A stretch of 64,000 nucleotides of DNA from the NCBI RefSeq assembly GCF_902499125.1, contig NZ_CABVPX010000016.1:62001-126000 (forward strand), read 5' to 3'. This DNA is from Burkholderia arboris (GTDB taxonomy: Bacteria > Pseudomonadota > Gammaproteobacteria > Burkholderiales > Burkholderiaceae). Below, in pieces: positions 1 to 8,670 of the stretch. The position numbers were made by a program, and so were the translations under genes. Position 1 is the first letter of the stretch. Every line of letters begins with the position of its first letter. A model generated the notes under the pieces. It ran no database searches, was not told the DNA's origin, and saw only the letters and a list, made by a program, of their open reading frames with translations.

Positions 1-245
1 TCACAATGCGGGTCGGTTGAAAATACGCGCGCCGTACGCCGGGCACGCGCCGGGGGCTGCGGTTCCATGGGCTTCACGCGCGGCCGCACGCACGGCGCCG
101 CGCGGGTTTCGGCGCGGTTCGCTCGGCGTTGAAAACGGGGACGTGTTGACCAAGATGCAATCCCTGACGATTCGGTGCTGGGAATTCCGGCCAACGGGCC
201 GGCTTCGGGTAAAATCGCATTTTACCGACCTTCTCGCATTCCCCC
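1..245. other. Upstream region of purM, no gene seen
   Basis: No convincing gene is visible here; the short open frames lack a ribosome site and recognisable protein character. The only structure I see is the perfect inverted repeat at 208-226 just before purM, listed separately. The first ~200 bases probably carry the purM promoter and the start of a divergent neighbour's control region outside the window. Confidence 0.5.
208..226. promoter_or_regulatory. Perfect inverted repeat overlapping a likely -10 of purM
   Basis: GGTAAAAT-CGC-ATTTTACC has two perfect 8-base arms and a 3-base centre and ends 19 bases before the purM ATG. The left arm contains TAAAAT (210-215), a good -10 hexamer, so a protein bound here would block transcription. 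No good -35 is visible at the expected distance. It does not look like the E. coli PurR box. Operator function is inference. Confidence 0.4.
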
Positions 246-1301
246 ATGAATCCTCCGAAATCCGCTCCTGACGCTCAGGGTCTGTCCTATCGCGACGCAG
301 GTGTCGACATCGACGCGGGCGACGCGCTCATCGACAAGATCAAGCCTTTTGCGAAGAAAACCCTGCGCGACGGCGTGCTCGGCGGCATCGGCGGGTTCGG
401 CGCGCTGTTCGAAGTGCCGAAGAAGTACAACGAGCCGGTGCTCGTGTCGGGCACCGACGGCGTGGGCACCAAGCTCAAGCTGGCGTTTCATCTGAACAAA
501 CACGACACGGTCGGCCAGGATCTGGTCGCGATGAGCGTGAACGACATCCTCGTGCAGGGCGCCGAGCCGCTGTTCTTCCTCGACTACTTCGCGTGCGGCA
601 AGCTCGACGTCGACACGGCCGCCACGGTCGTCAAGGGCATCGCGCAGGGTTGCGAACTGTCGGGCTGCGCGCTGATCGGCGGTGAAACGGCCGAAATGCC
701 GGGCATGTACCCGGACGGCGAGTACGATCTGGCCGGCTTCGCGGTCGGTGCGGTCGAGAAGAGCAAGATCATCGACGGCAGCACGATCGCCGAAGGCGAC
801 GTGGTGCTGGGCCTTGCGTCGAGCGGCATCCACTCGAACGGCTTCTCGCTCGTGCGCAAGATCATCGAGCGCGCGAACCCGGACCTGTCGGCCGATTTCC
901 ATGGCCGCTCGCTGGCCGACGCGCTGATGGCGCCGACCCGCATCTACGTGAAGCCGCTGCTCGCGCTGATGCAGAAGCTGTCGGTGAAGGGCATGGCCCA
1001 CATCACGGGCGGCGGTCTCGTCGAGAACATCCCGCGCGTGCTGCGCGAAGGCCTCACCGCCGAGCTCGACCAGAACGCATGGCCGCTGCCGCCGCTGTTC
1101 AAGTGGCTGCAGGAGCACGGCGGCGTCGCCGATGCCGAAATGCACCGCGTGTTCAACTGCGGCATCGGCATGGCCGTGATCGTCTCGGCGGCCGATGCGG
1201 ACGCAGCGATCGCCGACCTGACCGCCGCCGGCGAACAGGTGTGGAAGATCGGCACCGTGCGTGCGACCCGCGAAGGCGAGGCGCAGACGGTCGTAGTCTG
1301 A
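246..1301 (+). CDS. purM: Phosphoribosylaminoimidazole synthetase (AIR synthetase)
   Basis: Cytosolic enzyme of de novo purine synthesis that closes FGAM to AIR using ATP. The 351-residue length is normal for PurM. The N-terminal part has the family run [16 protein letters not shown], followed by a glycine-rich [11 protein letters not shown] stretch, the [14 protein letters not shown] motif, and the [12 protein letters not shown] and [14 protein letters not shown] motifs, all typical of the PurM/ThiL ATP-binding fold. The C-terminal [14 protein letters not shown] motif is also present. The ATG at 246 gives the conserved N terminus although there is no clear Shine-Dalgarno. It is followed by a strong intrinsic terminator, so it is transcribed alone. 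Identification is secure. Confidence 0.97.
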   Translation: MNPPKSAPDAQGLSYRDAGVDIDAGDALIDKIKPFAKKTLRDGVLGGIGGFGALFEVPKKYNEPVLVSGTDGVGTKLKLAFHLNKHDTVGQDLVAMSVNDILVQGAEPLFFLDYFACGKLDVDTAATVVKGIAQGCELSGCALIGGETAEMPGMYPDGEYDLAGFAVGAVEKSKIIDGSTIAEGDVVLGLASSGIHSNGFSLVRKIIERANPDLSADFHGRSLADALMAPTRIYVKPLLALMQKLSVKGMAHITGGGLVENIPRVLREGLTAELDQNAWPLPPLFKWLQEHGGVADAEMHRVFNCGIGMAVIVSAADADAAIADLTAAGEQVWKIGTVRATREGEAQTVVV

Positions 1302-1324
1302 CCGCAGCAGCAGATGCAGCAAGG

Positions 1325-1360
1325 AAAGCCGCCCGGAGTCGATCCGGGCGGCTTTTTTTT
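1325..1360 (+). terminator. Rho-independent terminator of purM
   Basis: A perfect 13-base stem (AAAGCCGCCCGGA, 1325-1337, with its complement at 1343-1355) closes a 5-base loop and runs into a T tract. It starts 24 bases after the purM stop codon. Confidence 0.92.
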
Positions 1361-1407
1361 CGGGTGCGCGTGCAGTACGGACGCGCGCCGATGAAGGAGG
1401 GACGACG

Positions 1408-1803
1408 ATGACCGAAGACGAACACGCGATCCGCGCGCTCGTGGACAACTGGTTCGTGTCGAGCCGGCGCGGCGATCTGGCGACCGTGCTTGACCTGATC
1501 GCCGACGACGCGATCTTCATGGTGGCCGGCAAGCCGCCGTTCGACAAGGCAGCGTTCGCGGCCGCGTCGCGTGACGCGAACGCAGGCGCCGAGCATGCGC
1601 CGAAGGTCGACGGCCGTTACCGGATCGACGAGCTGCGCGTGCTCGGCGACTGGGCGTACATGCGCAATTTCATCGAGATCGAGGCGACGCCGCCGGGCGG
1701 CGACACGATCCGCCGCTCGGGCCATACGCTGACGATCTTCCGCAAGGCCGACGGCCGCTGGCAACTCGTGCGCGATGCGAATCTCGTGACGCTCGTGCAT
1801 TGA
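1408..1803 (+). CDS. SnoaL/NTF2-like protein of the SgcJ/EcaC type
   Basis: A 131-residue protein with the NTF2-like cone fold signature: an N-terminal helix (EDEHAIRALVDNWFVSSRRGD), the DLIADDAIFMVAGKPPFDK segment, and C-terminal strands with SGHTLTIFRKADGRWQLVRDANLV. This is the usual pattern of SgcJ/EcaC-type DUF4440 proteins, small cytosolic proteins of unknown or varied substrate. A strong ribosome site (GAAGGAGG) lies about 10 bases before the ATG. It stands alone between the purM terminator and the convergent tetA. Its specific function is not known; only the fold is assigned. Confidence 0.8.
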   Translation: MTEDEHAIRALVDNWFVSSRRGDLATVLDLIADDAIFMVAGKPPFDKAAFAAASRDANAGAEHAPKVDGRYRIDELRVLGDWAYMRNFIEIEATPPGGDTIRRSGHTLTIFRKADGRWQLVRDANLVTLVH

Positions 1804-1839
1804 ACGCGGCGGCACGGGTGGCGGGGCACCCGCCGATGC

Positions 1840-3033
1840 TCATGCGGACGGCCGCGGCGCGTTTGCCGGGCGCGTGCCGGCCAGCAATGGCGGCACCAGC
1901 AGGTACAGCAGCGCCGCCGCGGCCCAGACGAGCCCCGGCCACGTCGTGCGCGTCGCCGCGTAGGTTGCGGTGACGACCAGCGGCCCTGCGACGCCGATCA
2001 GGCTGGTCACGCTCGCCAGCGTGCCTTGCAGTTCGCCCTGGCGCGCATCGTCGACCTGCCGCGCGAGCATCGCCTGCAACGCCGGCAGCGTCATGCCGCC
2101 GGCCGCGAACAGCGGCAGCAGCGTGAACGGCACCCATGCGGCGGTCGCGAACGCGATCACCGCGAGCCCGAGCGCATCGCCCGCGAGGCCCAGCGCGAGC
2201 GCGCGGCGCTCGCCGAGCCGCGCGATCAGCGGCCCGATCGCGAATGCCTGCGCAAGCGCGTGGCACGCGCCGTAGCCGGCGAGCGACAGCCCTGCGACCG
2301 GCGTCGACCAGCCGAAATGTTCCTGGCCGTACAGGATCCACAGCGTCGCGGGCGCTTGCGATACGAGCGCCACGATCACGTAGATGCCGACCAGCGGCAC
2401 GAGCGCGGGTGCGCCGCTCAGCCGGCGCAGGCTCGCGAACGGGTTGAGCGAGCTGGCCGCATGGCCGTCGCGAGCCAAACGCGGGCGCGACTCCGGCAGC
2501 GCGCGCCACACGAGCACGAGATTGAGCGCATTGAGCAGCGCGGCCGCGACGAACGGCGCACGCAGGTGCAGCGCACCGAGCAGCCCGCCGATCAGCGGGC
2601 CCGCGATGAAGCCGATGCCCATCATCGCGCCGAGCTGGCCGAAGCGCCGGGCGCGGTCGGGTTCGGCCGTCACGTCGGTCACGTACGCGGTCGCGACCGC
2701 GACGTTCGCGCCGGTGATGCCCGCGACCAGCCGCCCGACGTAGAGCCAGGCGAGCGTCGGCGCGAGCGCCATCAGCAGGTAGTCGAGCGCCGCGCCCGCA
2801 AGCGACGCGAGCAGCACGGGGCGGCGGCCGAAACGGTCGCTCAGCGCGCCGAGCAGCGGGGCGCACAGGAATTGCGCGAACGCGTACAGCGCGAGCAGGA
2901 CCCCGTAGTGGGTGTCGGTGCTGCCCGCGCCGGCGAGCGAGCGCAGCAGCCCGGGCAGGATCGGCATCACGATCCCGACGCCGATCGCGTCGAGCAGGAC
3001 CGTGGCCAGAATGGCAATCAGGGACGGATTCAA
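1840..3033 (-). CDS. tetA: Tetracycline efflux MFS transporter, TetA class
   Basis: A 397-residue, 12-helix major facilitator antiporter expected in the inner membrane, where it would exchange a tetracycline-metal complex for a proton. The N terminus has the TetA pattern ATVLLDAIGVGIVMPILPGL, then the MFS loop 2-3 motif GALSDRFGRRPVLL, then GRLVAGITGANVAVATAYVTDV (helices 4-5), and GFIAGPLIGGLLG. These match the Tn10/TetA(A) group closely. The start is a TTG at 3033, only a few bases from a tet operator, so repressor binding would cover its ribosome site and start. It is divergent from tetR and controlled with it. Whether it still exports tetracycline, or another substrate, cannot be told from sequence. 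Confidence 0.88.
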   Translation of the reverse strand: MNPSLIAILATVLLDAIGVGIVMPILPGLLRSLAGAGSTDTHYGVLLALYAFAQFLCAPLLGALSDRFGRRPVLLASLAGAALDYLLMALAPTLAWLYVGRLVAGITGANVAVATAYVTDVTAEPDRARRFGQLGAMMGIGFIAGPLIGGLLGALHLRAPFVAAALLNALNLVLVWRALPESRPRLARDGHAASSLNPFASLRRLSGAPALVPLVGIYVIVALVSQAPATLWILYGQEHFGWSTPVAGLSLAGYGACHALAQAFAIGPLIARLGERRALALGLAGDALGLAVIAFATAAWVPFTLLPLFAAGGMTLPALQAMLARQVDDARQGELQGTLASVTSLIGVAGPLVVTATYAATRTTWPGLVWAAAALLYLLVPPLLAGTRPANAPRPSA

Positions 3034-3040
3034 GAAGGTA

Positions 3041-3059
3041 ACTCTATCGATGATAGAGT
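3041..3059. promoter_or_regulatory. tet operator, tetO1-like
   Basis: ACTCTATCGATGATAGAGT differs from the Tn10 operator tetO1 as I remember it only at the two central bases, which are the positions that tolerate change. It lies 8 bases upstream of the TTG start of tetA. Confidence 0.88.
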
Positions 3060-3077
3060 GGTGATTATTCCATAGTT

Positions 3078-3096
3078 TCCCTATCGGTGATAGAGA
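3078..3096. promoter_or_regulatory. tet operator, tetO2-like, overlapping the tetR start
   Basis: TCCCTATCGGTGATAGAGA differs from the Tn10 operator tetO2 as I remember it at one central base. The last base of the operator is the A of the probable tetR ATG, so TetR would also block its own gene. Centres of the two operators are 37 bp apart. Confidence 0.88.
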
Positions 3097-3728
3097 TGAA
3101 GGACACAGGGGCGCGGCTGACGCGCGACACGGTATTGCGCGCGGCGCTCGAATTGCTGGATGAAGTGGGGATCGATGGGCTGTCGACGCGGCGGCTGGCC
3201 GAGCGGCTCGGCGTGCAGTCGCCGACGCTTTACTGGCATTTCAGGAACAAGGGCGAACTGCTCGACGCGATGGCCGAGGCGATCATGCTCGAGCGCCACG
3301 ACGCGTCGCCGCCGCAGCCGGGCGAAGCATGGGATGCGTGGCTCGCCGGCAACGCGCGCAGTTTCCGTCACGCACTGCTGGCCTACCGGGACGGCGCGCG
3401 CCTGCATGCCGGCACGCGGCCGCGCGCGCTGCATTTCAGCTCGATCGAGCGCAAGGTCGCGCTGCTCGGCGACGCGGGTTTCACGCCGGACGAGGCGGTC
3501 GACGTGATGTACGCGATCGGCCGCTTCGTGGTCGGATGGGTGCTGGAGGAGCAGGCGGAGCCGGACGGCGACGCCGAGGCGCCGTTGCCGGACGCGGCCG
3601 AGTATCCGCTGCTCGCAAAGGGCTGGAACGCGCTGCGCGAGCGCAGCGGCGACGAAGCGTTCGAGCGCGGCATCGCGTGGATCGTCGACGGCGCCCGTGC
3701 GCGCCTGGCGGCGCGTCGGGCGGGCTGA
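3096..3728 (+). CDS. tetR: Tetracycline repressor
   Basis: A 210-residue TetR. The helix-turn-helix LSTRRLAERLGVQSPTLYWHFRNKGELLDAMA aligns directly with the Tn10 TetR DNA-reading head. The core keeps the ligand-pocket signatures of true tetracycline repressors: the ERHDA segment (His64 region), AGNARSFRHALL (Asn82 and Phe86 region) and the GARLHAGTRPR loop (His100 and Arg104 region). The C-terminal FVVGWVLEEQ segment matches the helix 8 dimer face. I place the start at the ATG at 3096; a GTG at 3087 is in frame and also inside the operator. Neither has a separate ribosome site. The gene is divergent from tetA with both operators between them, so it should repress both genes until a tetracycline binds. 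Confidence 0.9.
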   Translation: MKDTGARLTRDTVLRAALELLDEVGIDGLSTRRLAERLGVQSPTLYWHFRNKGELLDAMAEAIMLERHDASPPQPGEAWDAWLAGNARSFRHALLAYRDGARLHAGTRPRALHFSSIERKVALLGDAGFTPDEAVDVMYAIGRFVVGWVLEEQAEPDGDAEAPLPDAAEYPLLAKGWNALRERSGDEAFERGIAWIVDGARARLAARRAG

Positions 3729-3733
3729 CGCGT

Positions 3734-4711
3734 TCAGTTACCCGGTGTGCTGCCGTCGAGTACGCGTTCGAGCGCGTCGAGCGCGCGGGCCGTCGAATCC
3801 GGCGCGATGCAATCGACGACGATCCGCTCCGGCATCGCACGCAGCCACGTGATCTGGCGCTTGCAGAGCTGGCGCGTCGCGAAGACGCCCTTGTCGCGCA
3901 TCGTCCGGTAGTCGGTCTCGCCGTCGAGGAATTCCCATGCCTGCCGGTAGCCGACGCAGCGCATCGACGGCAGGTCGGGATGGAGATCGTCGCGACGGCG
4001 CAGCCGTTCGACTTCGTCGATGAAGCCGGCGTCGAGCATCGCGTCGAAGCGCTGCGCGATCCGTGCGTGCAGTACCGCGCGATCCGACGGTTCGAGCGCG
4101 ACCGGCACGAAGCGGTAAGCGGCGGCCGCATCGTCCGTGCGGCGCGGCGCGGCAAGCAGCGCCGACATCGGCTGCCCGCTCAGCGTGAAGATTTCGAGCG
4201 CACGCTGGATCCGCTGCGAATCGTTCGGCGCGAGCCGCGCGGCCGTGTCGGGATCGACCTGTGCGAGCCGCGCGTGCAGCGCGGGCCAGCCGTCGCGCGC
4301 GGCGTCGGCGTCGAGCTTCGCGCGCACGTCCGGATCGGCGCCGGGCAGGTCGTTGAGCCCCTGCGTCAGCGCCTTGTAGTACAGCATCGTGCCGCCCGCG
4401 AGCAGCGGCGTGCGGCCGCGCGCGATGATCTCGCCGATCAGGCGCAGCGCGTCCGCACGGAATTCCGCGGCCGAATACGCGTCGGCCGGATCGATGATGT
4501 CGATCAGGTGATGCGGCACGCTCGCGCGCTCGTCGCGCGACGGTTTCGCGGTGCCGATATCCATGTCGCGGTAGACGAGCGCCGAATCGACGCTGACGAT
4601 CTCGATCGGGCGGTGCGCGGCGAGCGCCAGCGCCGCGGCCGTCTTGCCCGACGCGGTGGGGCCGAGCAGGCAGGCGATCGTCGTCGGAGAGGACTGCGGT
4701 GAAGCGCTCAT
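3734..4711 (-). CDS. miaA: tRNA dimethylallyltransferase
   Basis: MiaA (325 residues) transfers the dimethylallyl group to A37 of tRNAs that read U-starting codons. It has the P-loop [14 protein letters not shown], the [21 protein letters not shown] substrate motif, the HHLIDIIDP motif and the [14 protein letters not shown] motif, with the C-terminal [12 protein letters not shown]. The chosen ATG (4711-4709) overlaps the mutL stop codon as ATGA, so translation is coupled; an upstream in-frame ATG at 4783 would add 24 residues lying inside mutL. It forms the second gene of a mutL-miaA operon, a common arrangement in proteobacteria. Confidence 0.95.
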   Translation of the reverse strand: MSASPQSSPTTIACLLGPTASGKTAAALALAAHRPIEIVSVDSALVYRDMDIGTAKPSRDERASVPHHLIDIIDPADAYSAAEFRADALRLIGEIIARGRTPLLAGGTMLYYKALTQGLNDLPGADPDVRAKLDADAARDGWPALHARLAQVDPDTAARLAPNDSQRIQRALEIFTLSGQPMSALLAAPRRTDDAAAAYRFVPVALEPSDRAVLHARIAQRFDAMLDAGFIDEVERLRRRDDLHPDLPSMRCVGYRQAWEFLDGETDYRTMRDKGVFATRQLCKRQITWLRAMPERIVVDCIAPDSTARALDALERVLDGSTPGN

Positions 4712-6711
4712 TGGCCGCGCATGAACAGGCGGTCGAGATCGTTCAGCGTGAGCTGATACCAGGTCGGCCGGCCGTGATTGCACTGGTCCGCGCGCTCGGT
4801 CGCCTCCATCTGGCGCAGCAGCGCGTTCATCTCGTCCAGCGTCAGGCGCCGGTTCGCGCGCACCGCGTGATGGCAGGCGAGCGTGCCGAGCAGTTCGTGC
4901 TGGCGCTCGGTGAGCACGCGCGAGCCGCCGAACGCGTGCAGGTCGGCGAGCACCGCGCGCGCGAGCGACTGCAGGTCGGCGTCTTTCAGCAGCGCCGGCA
5001 CCGCGCGGATCGCGAGCGTCGTCGGCGACAGCACCGCGAGGTCGAAGCCGAGCGATTCGAGCGTGTCGCGTTCTTCCTCGACCGTGCCGATCTCGACCGG
5101 CGTGGCCGTCATCGACACGGGCAGCAGCAGCGACTGCACGGCGACCGTGCGGTCGGCGAGCGCGTTCTTGAACTGCTCGTACAGGATCCGCTCGTGTGCC
5201 GCATGCATGTCGACGATCACGAGGCCGTACGCGTTCTGCGCGAGCACGTAGATGCCGTGGATCTGGCCGAGCGCGAAGCCGAGCGGCTGCTCGTCGTGCG
5301 CGGTGGCGGCGAGCGGCGCTGCGGCGAAGCCCTGCAGCGGCGCGACCGGCGCGCCGGCCGAATCGCGGGCGAGGGTCGTCGTGCCGTCCGGCGTGCCGGC
5401 ACCGCTGTCCTTGCGGCCGAACAGCGCATCGTAGAGCGCGAGCGGCTGCGCGACGGGCAGCGTGCCCTGCGTCATGCGCGCCTGGCGCATCCAGGTGTTG
5501 CCGGACGACGAGGACGACGACGGCGACGAGAAGCCGCTACCGCCGAAGCCACCGGTGCTGCCGGCCGGGTGGCCCTGGCTCTGGCCGAGCGGCGTGTCCA
5601 GGAACGACGACGGCCCGCGCGGCGCGGGTTCGAGATGCGCGGCATGGCCGCCTGCCGTGGTTTCCGGCGATGCGCCCGCGTGGCGCGCGAGCGCGCGCTG
5701 GACCGCATGGAACACGTACTGGTGGATCGAGCGCGAATCGCGGAAGCGCACCTCGATCTTCGACGGATGCACGTTCACGTCGACGGCTTCGGGCGGCAGG
5801 TCGAGGAACAGCACGTACGACGGGTAGCGGTCACCGTGCAGCACGTCCTCGTAGGCTGCGCGCACCGCGTGCGTCAGCAGCTTGTCGCGCACGAAGCGGC
5901 CGTTGACGAAGAAATACTGCTGGTCGGCGCGCCCGCGGCTCGCGGTCGGCAGCCCGGCGCAGCCGTAGACGGCCAGCGGTCCGGCCTGTTCGTCGAGCGG
6001 CAGGTGCGCGGTCGCGAAGCTGTCGCCGAGGATCTTCGCGACGCGCTGCGCGGGCTCGGTCGCATTCCAGTGCTCGACGGCCTTGCCGTTGTGCAGCACC
6101 GAGATCGCGACGTCCGGCCGCGCGAGCGCCGCGCGGCGGATCATTTCCAGGCAGTGGCCGAATTCGGTCTGCTCGCTCTTCAGGAACTTGCGCCGCGCAG
6201 GGGTGTTGAAGTACAGCTCGCGCACTTCGATCGTCGTGCCGGTCGAGCCGGCGGCGGGCGACAGCACGCCGGTCTGCGCATCGATCTTCATCGCATGCGC
6301 GGCATCGGCCGTCCGGCTCGTGATCGACATCTCGGCGACCGACGCGATCGACGCGAGTGCTTCGCCGCGGAACCCGAGCGTCGCGACCGCCTCGAGCTCC
6401 TCGAGCGAGCGGATCTTGCTGGTCGCATGGCGCATCAGCGCGAGCGCCAGCTCGTCGGGCGGAATCCCGCAACCGTCGTCGGTGATCGAGATGCGCTTCA
6501 CGCCGCCTTCTTCCAGCACGATGCGCAGTGTCGTCGCGCCGGCATCCATCGCGTTCTCGAGCAGCTCCTTGACGACCGACGCCGGGCGTTCGACGACCTC
6601 GCCGGCGGCGATCTGGCTGATCAGCTGGTCGGGCAGGGGCTGGATCGCGCGCAGCGGGCGCGGAGCGGGGGCGGGCGTGGCGCCCGCGGCCGTTTCGGTG
6701 ATATCGGACAT
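4708..6711 (-). CDS. mutL: DNA mismatch repair protein MutL
   Basis: MutL (667 residues) links MutS mismatch recognition to strand removal. The N-terminal GHKL ATPase has [29 protein letters not shown] and the FLKS-type loop ([11 protein letters not shown]). A long Pro/Ser/Gly-rich linker follows near residues 345-420. The C-terminal dimerisation domain contains [12 protein letters not shown], close to the DQHAxxExxxxE metal motif of nicking MutL proteins, plus [12 protein letters not shown] and CNHGRP. This supports a latent endonuclease, as expected in bacteria without MutH/Dam-directed repair. The only start that keeps the N terminus is the ATG at 6711, which has a TATAAT six bases before it. 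Confidence 0.96.
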   Translation of the reverse strand: MSDITETAAGATPAPAPRPLRAIQPLPDQLISQIAAGEVVERPASVVKELLENAMDAGATTLRIVLEEGGVKRISITDDGCGIPPDELALALMRHATSKIRSLEELEAVATLGFRGEALASIASVAEMSITSRTADAAHAMKIDAQTGVLSPAAGSTGTTIEVRELYFNTPARRKFLKSEQTEFGHCLEMIRRAALARPDVAISVLHNGKAVEHWNATEPAQRVAKILGDSFATAHLPLDEQAGPLAVYGCAGLPTASRGRADQQYFFVNGRFVRDKLLTHAVRAAYEDVLHGDRYPSYVLFLDLPPEAVDVNVHPSKIEVRFRDSRSIHQYVFHAVQRALARHAGASPETTAGGHAAHLEPAPRGPSSFLDTPLGQSQGHPAGSTGGFGGSGFSSPSSSSSSGNTWMRQARMTQGTLPVAQPLALYDALFGRKDSGAGTPDGTTTLARDSAGAPVAPLQGFAAAPLAATAHDEQPLGFALGQIHGIYVLAQNAYGLVIVDMHAAHERILYEQFKNALADRTVAVQSLLLPVSMTATPVEIGTVEEERDTLESLGFDLAVLSPTTLAIRAVPALLKDADLQSLARAVLADLHAFGGSRVLTERQHELLGTLACHHAVRANRRLTLDEMNALLRQMEATERADQCNHGRPTWYQLTLNDLDRLFMRGQ

Positions 6712-6717
6712 GGCCGA

Positions 6718-6723
6718 ATTATA
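6718..6723 (-). promoter_or_regulatory. Consensus -10 (TATAAT) directly before mutL
   Basis: On the minus strand TATAAT is followed by six bases (TCGGCC) and then the mutL ATG, which would put the transcript start on or next to the ATG. No recognisable -35 lies 17 bases upstream. If used, the mRNA would be leaderless. Confidence 0.45.
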
Positions 6724-6894
6724 GCGAGGCGGCGGATGCGTGCCGGGGTGGCCCGCCGTTACGTTTTTTCACGGAGCCTTAAGGTAGTTTCGGTATCATG
6801 ACTCCATTGCGCGCGCCGCCTTGGCTGGCGGGCGCCTCCGCCATCTCTGGCCTTTTCCGGCCGTTCCGGCCCTATCGCCTTCGAGGAATCGCAT

Positions 6895-7578
6895 TTGGAT
6901 ACGCTGCTTCATTTCGTCAACCTTGTCCTGCATATCGACGCCTTCCTCGGCGATTTCATCCGGCAGTACGGCGCGTGGGTCTATCTCGTGCTGTTCCTGA
7001 TCGTGTTCTGCGAGACGGGGCTCGTCGTGTTTCCGTTCCTGCCGGGCGATTCGCTGCTGTTCATCGGCGGCGCGTTTGCGGCGACGGGCGAAATGAACGT
7101 CGGCGCGCTGATCGTACTGCTGCTCGTCGCGGCGATTACCGGCAACACCGTGAACTACCTGATCGGCCGCTGGGTCGGCCCGAAGGTGTTCAATACGCAT
7201 ATCCCGGTGCTCGAGCGCTTCCTCGATCGCGCCGCGCTGCAGAAGACCCATTCGTTCTACGACAAGCATGGCGGCAAGACGATCGTGCTCGCGCGCTTCA
7301 TCCCGGTCGTGCGCACGTTCGCGCCGTTCGTCGCGGGTGCGTCGTCGATGAGCGCCGCGCGCTTCCAGCTCTTCAACGTGATCGGTGCGCTGGTCTGGGT
7401 GCTGCTGCTCGTGCTGCTGGGCTATTTCTTCGGCAACATCCCGTTCATCCGCCAGTACCTGAACGTGATCGTGCTGGTCGGGATCGGCGCGGCGATCGTG
7501 CCGGTCGCGCTCGGCGCGGTGTGGAAGCTGGTGCGCGGGAAGCAGTCGGACAACGCGCAGAAGACGGGCGGGCGCTGA
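6895..7578 (+). CDS. DedA family inner membrane protein
   Basis: A 227-residue DedA/SNARE-associated family protein. The family signature is clear: FCETGLVVFPFLPGDSLLFIGG near residues 38-60, then NYLIGRWVGPKVF, then HGGKTIVLARFIPVVRTFAPFVAG with the conserved arginine-rich stretch, and four or more hydrophobic segments. DedA proteins act in membrane homeostasis, and recent work ties them to lipid carrier (undecaprenyl phosphate or phospholipid) flipping. The start is a TTG at 6895, supported by GAGGA seven to eight bases upstream. It ends in a bidirectional terminator shared with the convergent mscS gene. Confidence 0.9.
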   Translation: MDTLLHFVNLVLHIDAFLGDFIRQYGAWVYLVLFLIVFCETGLVVFPFLPGDSLLFIGGAFAATGEMNVGALIVLLLVAAITGNTVNYLIGRWVGPKVFNTHIPVLERFLDRAALQKTHSFYDKHGGKTIVLARFIPVVRTFAPFVAGASSMSAARFQLFNVIGALVWVLLLVLLGYFFGNIPFIRQYLNVIVLVGIGAAIVPVALGAVWKLVRGKQSDNAQKTGGR

Positions 7579-7611
7579 GCGCGCGCGTTACCGTCGCTTC
7601 GGGGCAATAAA

Positions 7612-7638
7612 AAAGCGTGGCGAGTGCCACGCTTTTTT
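7612..7638. terminator. Bidirectional terminator between dedA and mscS
   Basis: AAAGCGTGGC (7612-7621) pairs perfectly with 7626-7635 around a 4-base loop. A run of T follows on the plus strand and a run of A precedes on the left, so it can terminate both converging genes. Confidence 0.92.
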
Positions 7639-7655
7639 TTCGTCCGTGAATGCCG

Positions 7656-8468
7656 TTACGCGGTGCGATGCGAGACGGGCGTTTCGGGCGTCGGGTATTG
7701 CGCGTCGCGGAACGTCTCGAGGATCACGCGGTTGGTGTCGCAGTACACCTGCCAGTAGTTCTCGGGCGCCGTGGACGGGCGCACGAACAGCAACGGGCCT
7801 TCCGGCGTGAACTGCAGCACGCCGACGTCCGGCGCCGGGCTGGTCAGCACGTTCGGGATCTGCTGGATCGACGACTTCAGGCGGTTGATCGCGTCGACCG
7901 CATCGACACCGTTCGCGATCTTCGCGGTCAGGTCGACACGACGGTACGACGTCGCGCTGTAGTTGGCGATGTTGTCCGAGAAGATCTTGTTGTTGCCGAC
8001 GATCGTGACGATGTTGTCGGGGGTGACGATCGTCGTGCCGAACAGGCCGAGCTCCTTCACGGTGCCCGTGACACCGCCCGCGTTGATCACGTCGCCGATC
8101 TTGAACGGGCGCAGCACCTGCATGAACACGCCCGCGGCGAAATGCGCGAGCAGGCCGCCCCAGGCCGTGCCGATTGCGAGGCCGAGGCCGGCGAGCAGCG
8201 CGGCGAACGAGGTGGTCTGCACGCCGAAGATCTGCAGGATCGCGAGGATCAGCAGGATCGTCAGCAGCACGCCGACGACGGAGGTCAGGTAGTCGGTGAG
8301 CGTCGGGTCGACCTTGCCGCTGCGGCGGACGACCTTGCCGAGCAGGCGGGTACCGATGCGGATCGCCCAGCGGCCGATGAACCACAGGACGATTGCGGCG
8401 AGGAGGTTGAGGCCGAAGTCGAGGCCGCGGGTCATCAGGAATTGCTGGGCGGTGGCGAGATCGATCAT
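7656..8468 (-). CDS. Small-conductance mechanosensitive channel (MscS family)
   Basis: A 270-residue MscS-type channel in the inner membrane that opens on turgor stress. After two N-terminal helices, the pore helix is seen in ALLAGLGLAIGTAWGGLLAHFAAG (Gly/Ala pattern of TM3), then the beta domain FKIGDVINAGGVTGTVKELGLFGTTI with the conserved DxxxNxxxVGNNKIFSDNI run. The C-terminal cytoplasmic vestibule is complete. I place the start at 8468 (MIDLATAQQF) because GGAG lies seven bases upstream; an in-frame ATG at 8540 has none. It converges on dedA with a shared terminator. Confidence 0.93.
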   Translation of the reverse strand: MIDLATAQQFLMTRGLDFGLNLLAAIVLWFIGRWAIRIGTRLLGKVVRRSGKVDPTLTDYLTSVVGVLLTILLILAILQIFGVQTTSFAALLAGLGLAIGTAWGGLLAHFAAGVFMQVLRPFKIGDVINAGGVTGTVKELGLFGTTIVTPDNIVTIVGNNKIFSDNIANYSATSYRRVDLTAKIANGVDAVDAINRLKSSIQQIPNVLTSPAPDVGVLQFTPEGPLLFVRPSTAPENYWQVYCDTNRVILETFRDAQYPTPETPVSHRTA

Positions 8469-8670
8469 GCGTTCTCCAGGTGGGGGATAGGGGCGCGATG
8501 TGCGCGTGGCTGCGCAGTTATACCTGTGCGATGACGACACGGCAACCGGGCCGGGCGATTGGACTGTCAGGGATTGTCAGGGGCAATTCGCTCGGCAACC
8601 CGACGATCGTGACGGAGGCGGTGTCCGGACCCGACAGGCAACGCGCGACGCGGCATCGCAACCTGCCGGG

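Noticed and set aside
222..1547. A 441-residue minus-strand frame covering purM
   Set aside because: It is antisense to purM, rich in Arg, His and Asp in the way shadow frames of GC-rich genes are, and has no family features.
4699..6801. A 700-residue plus-strand frame opposite mutL
   Set aside because: An antisense shadow of mutL; the mutL frame carries all the family motifs and this frame none.
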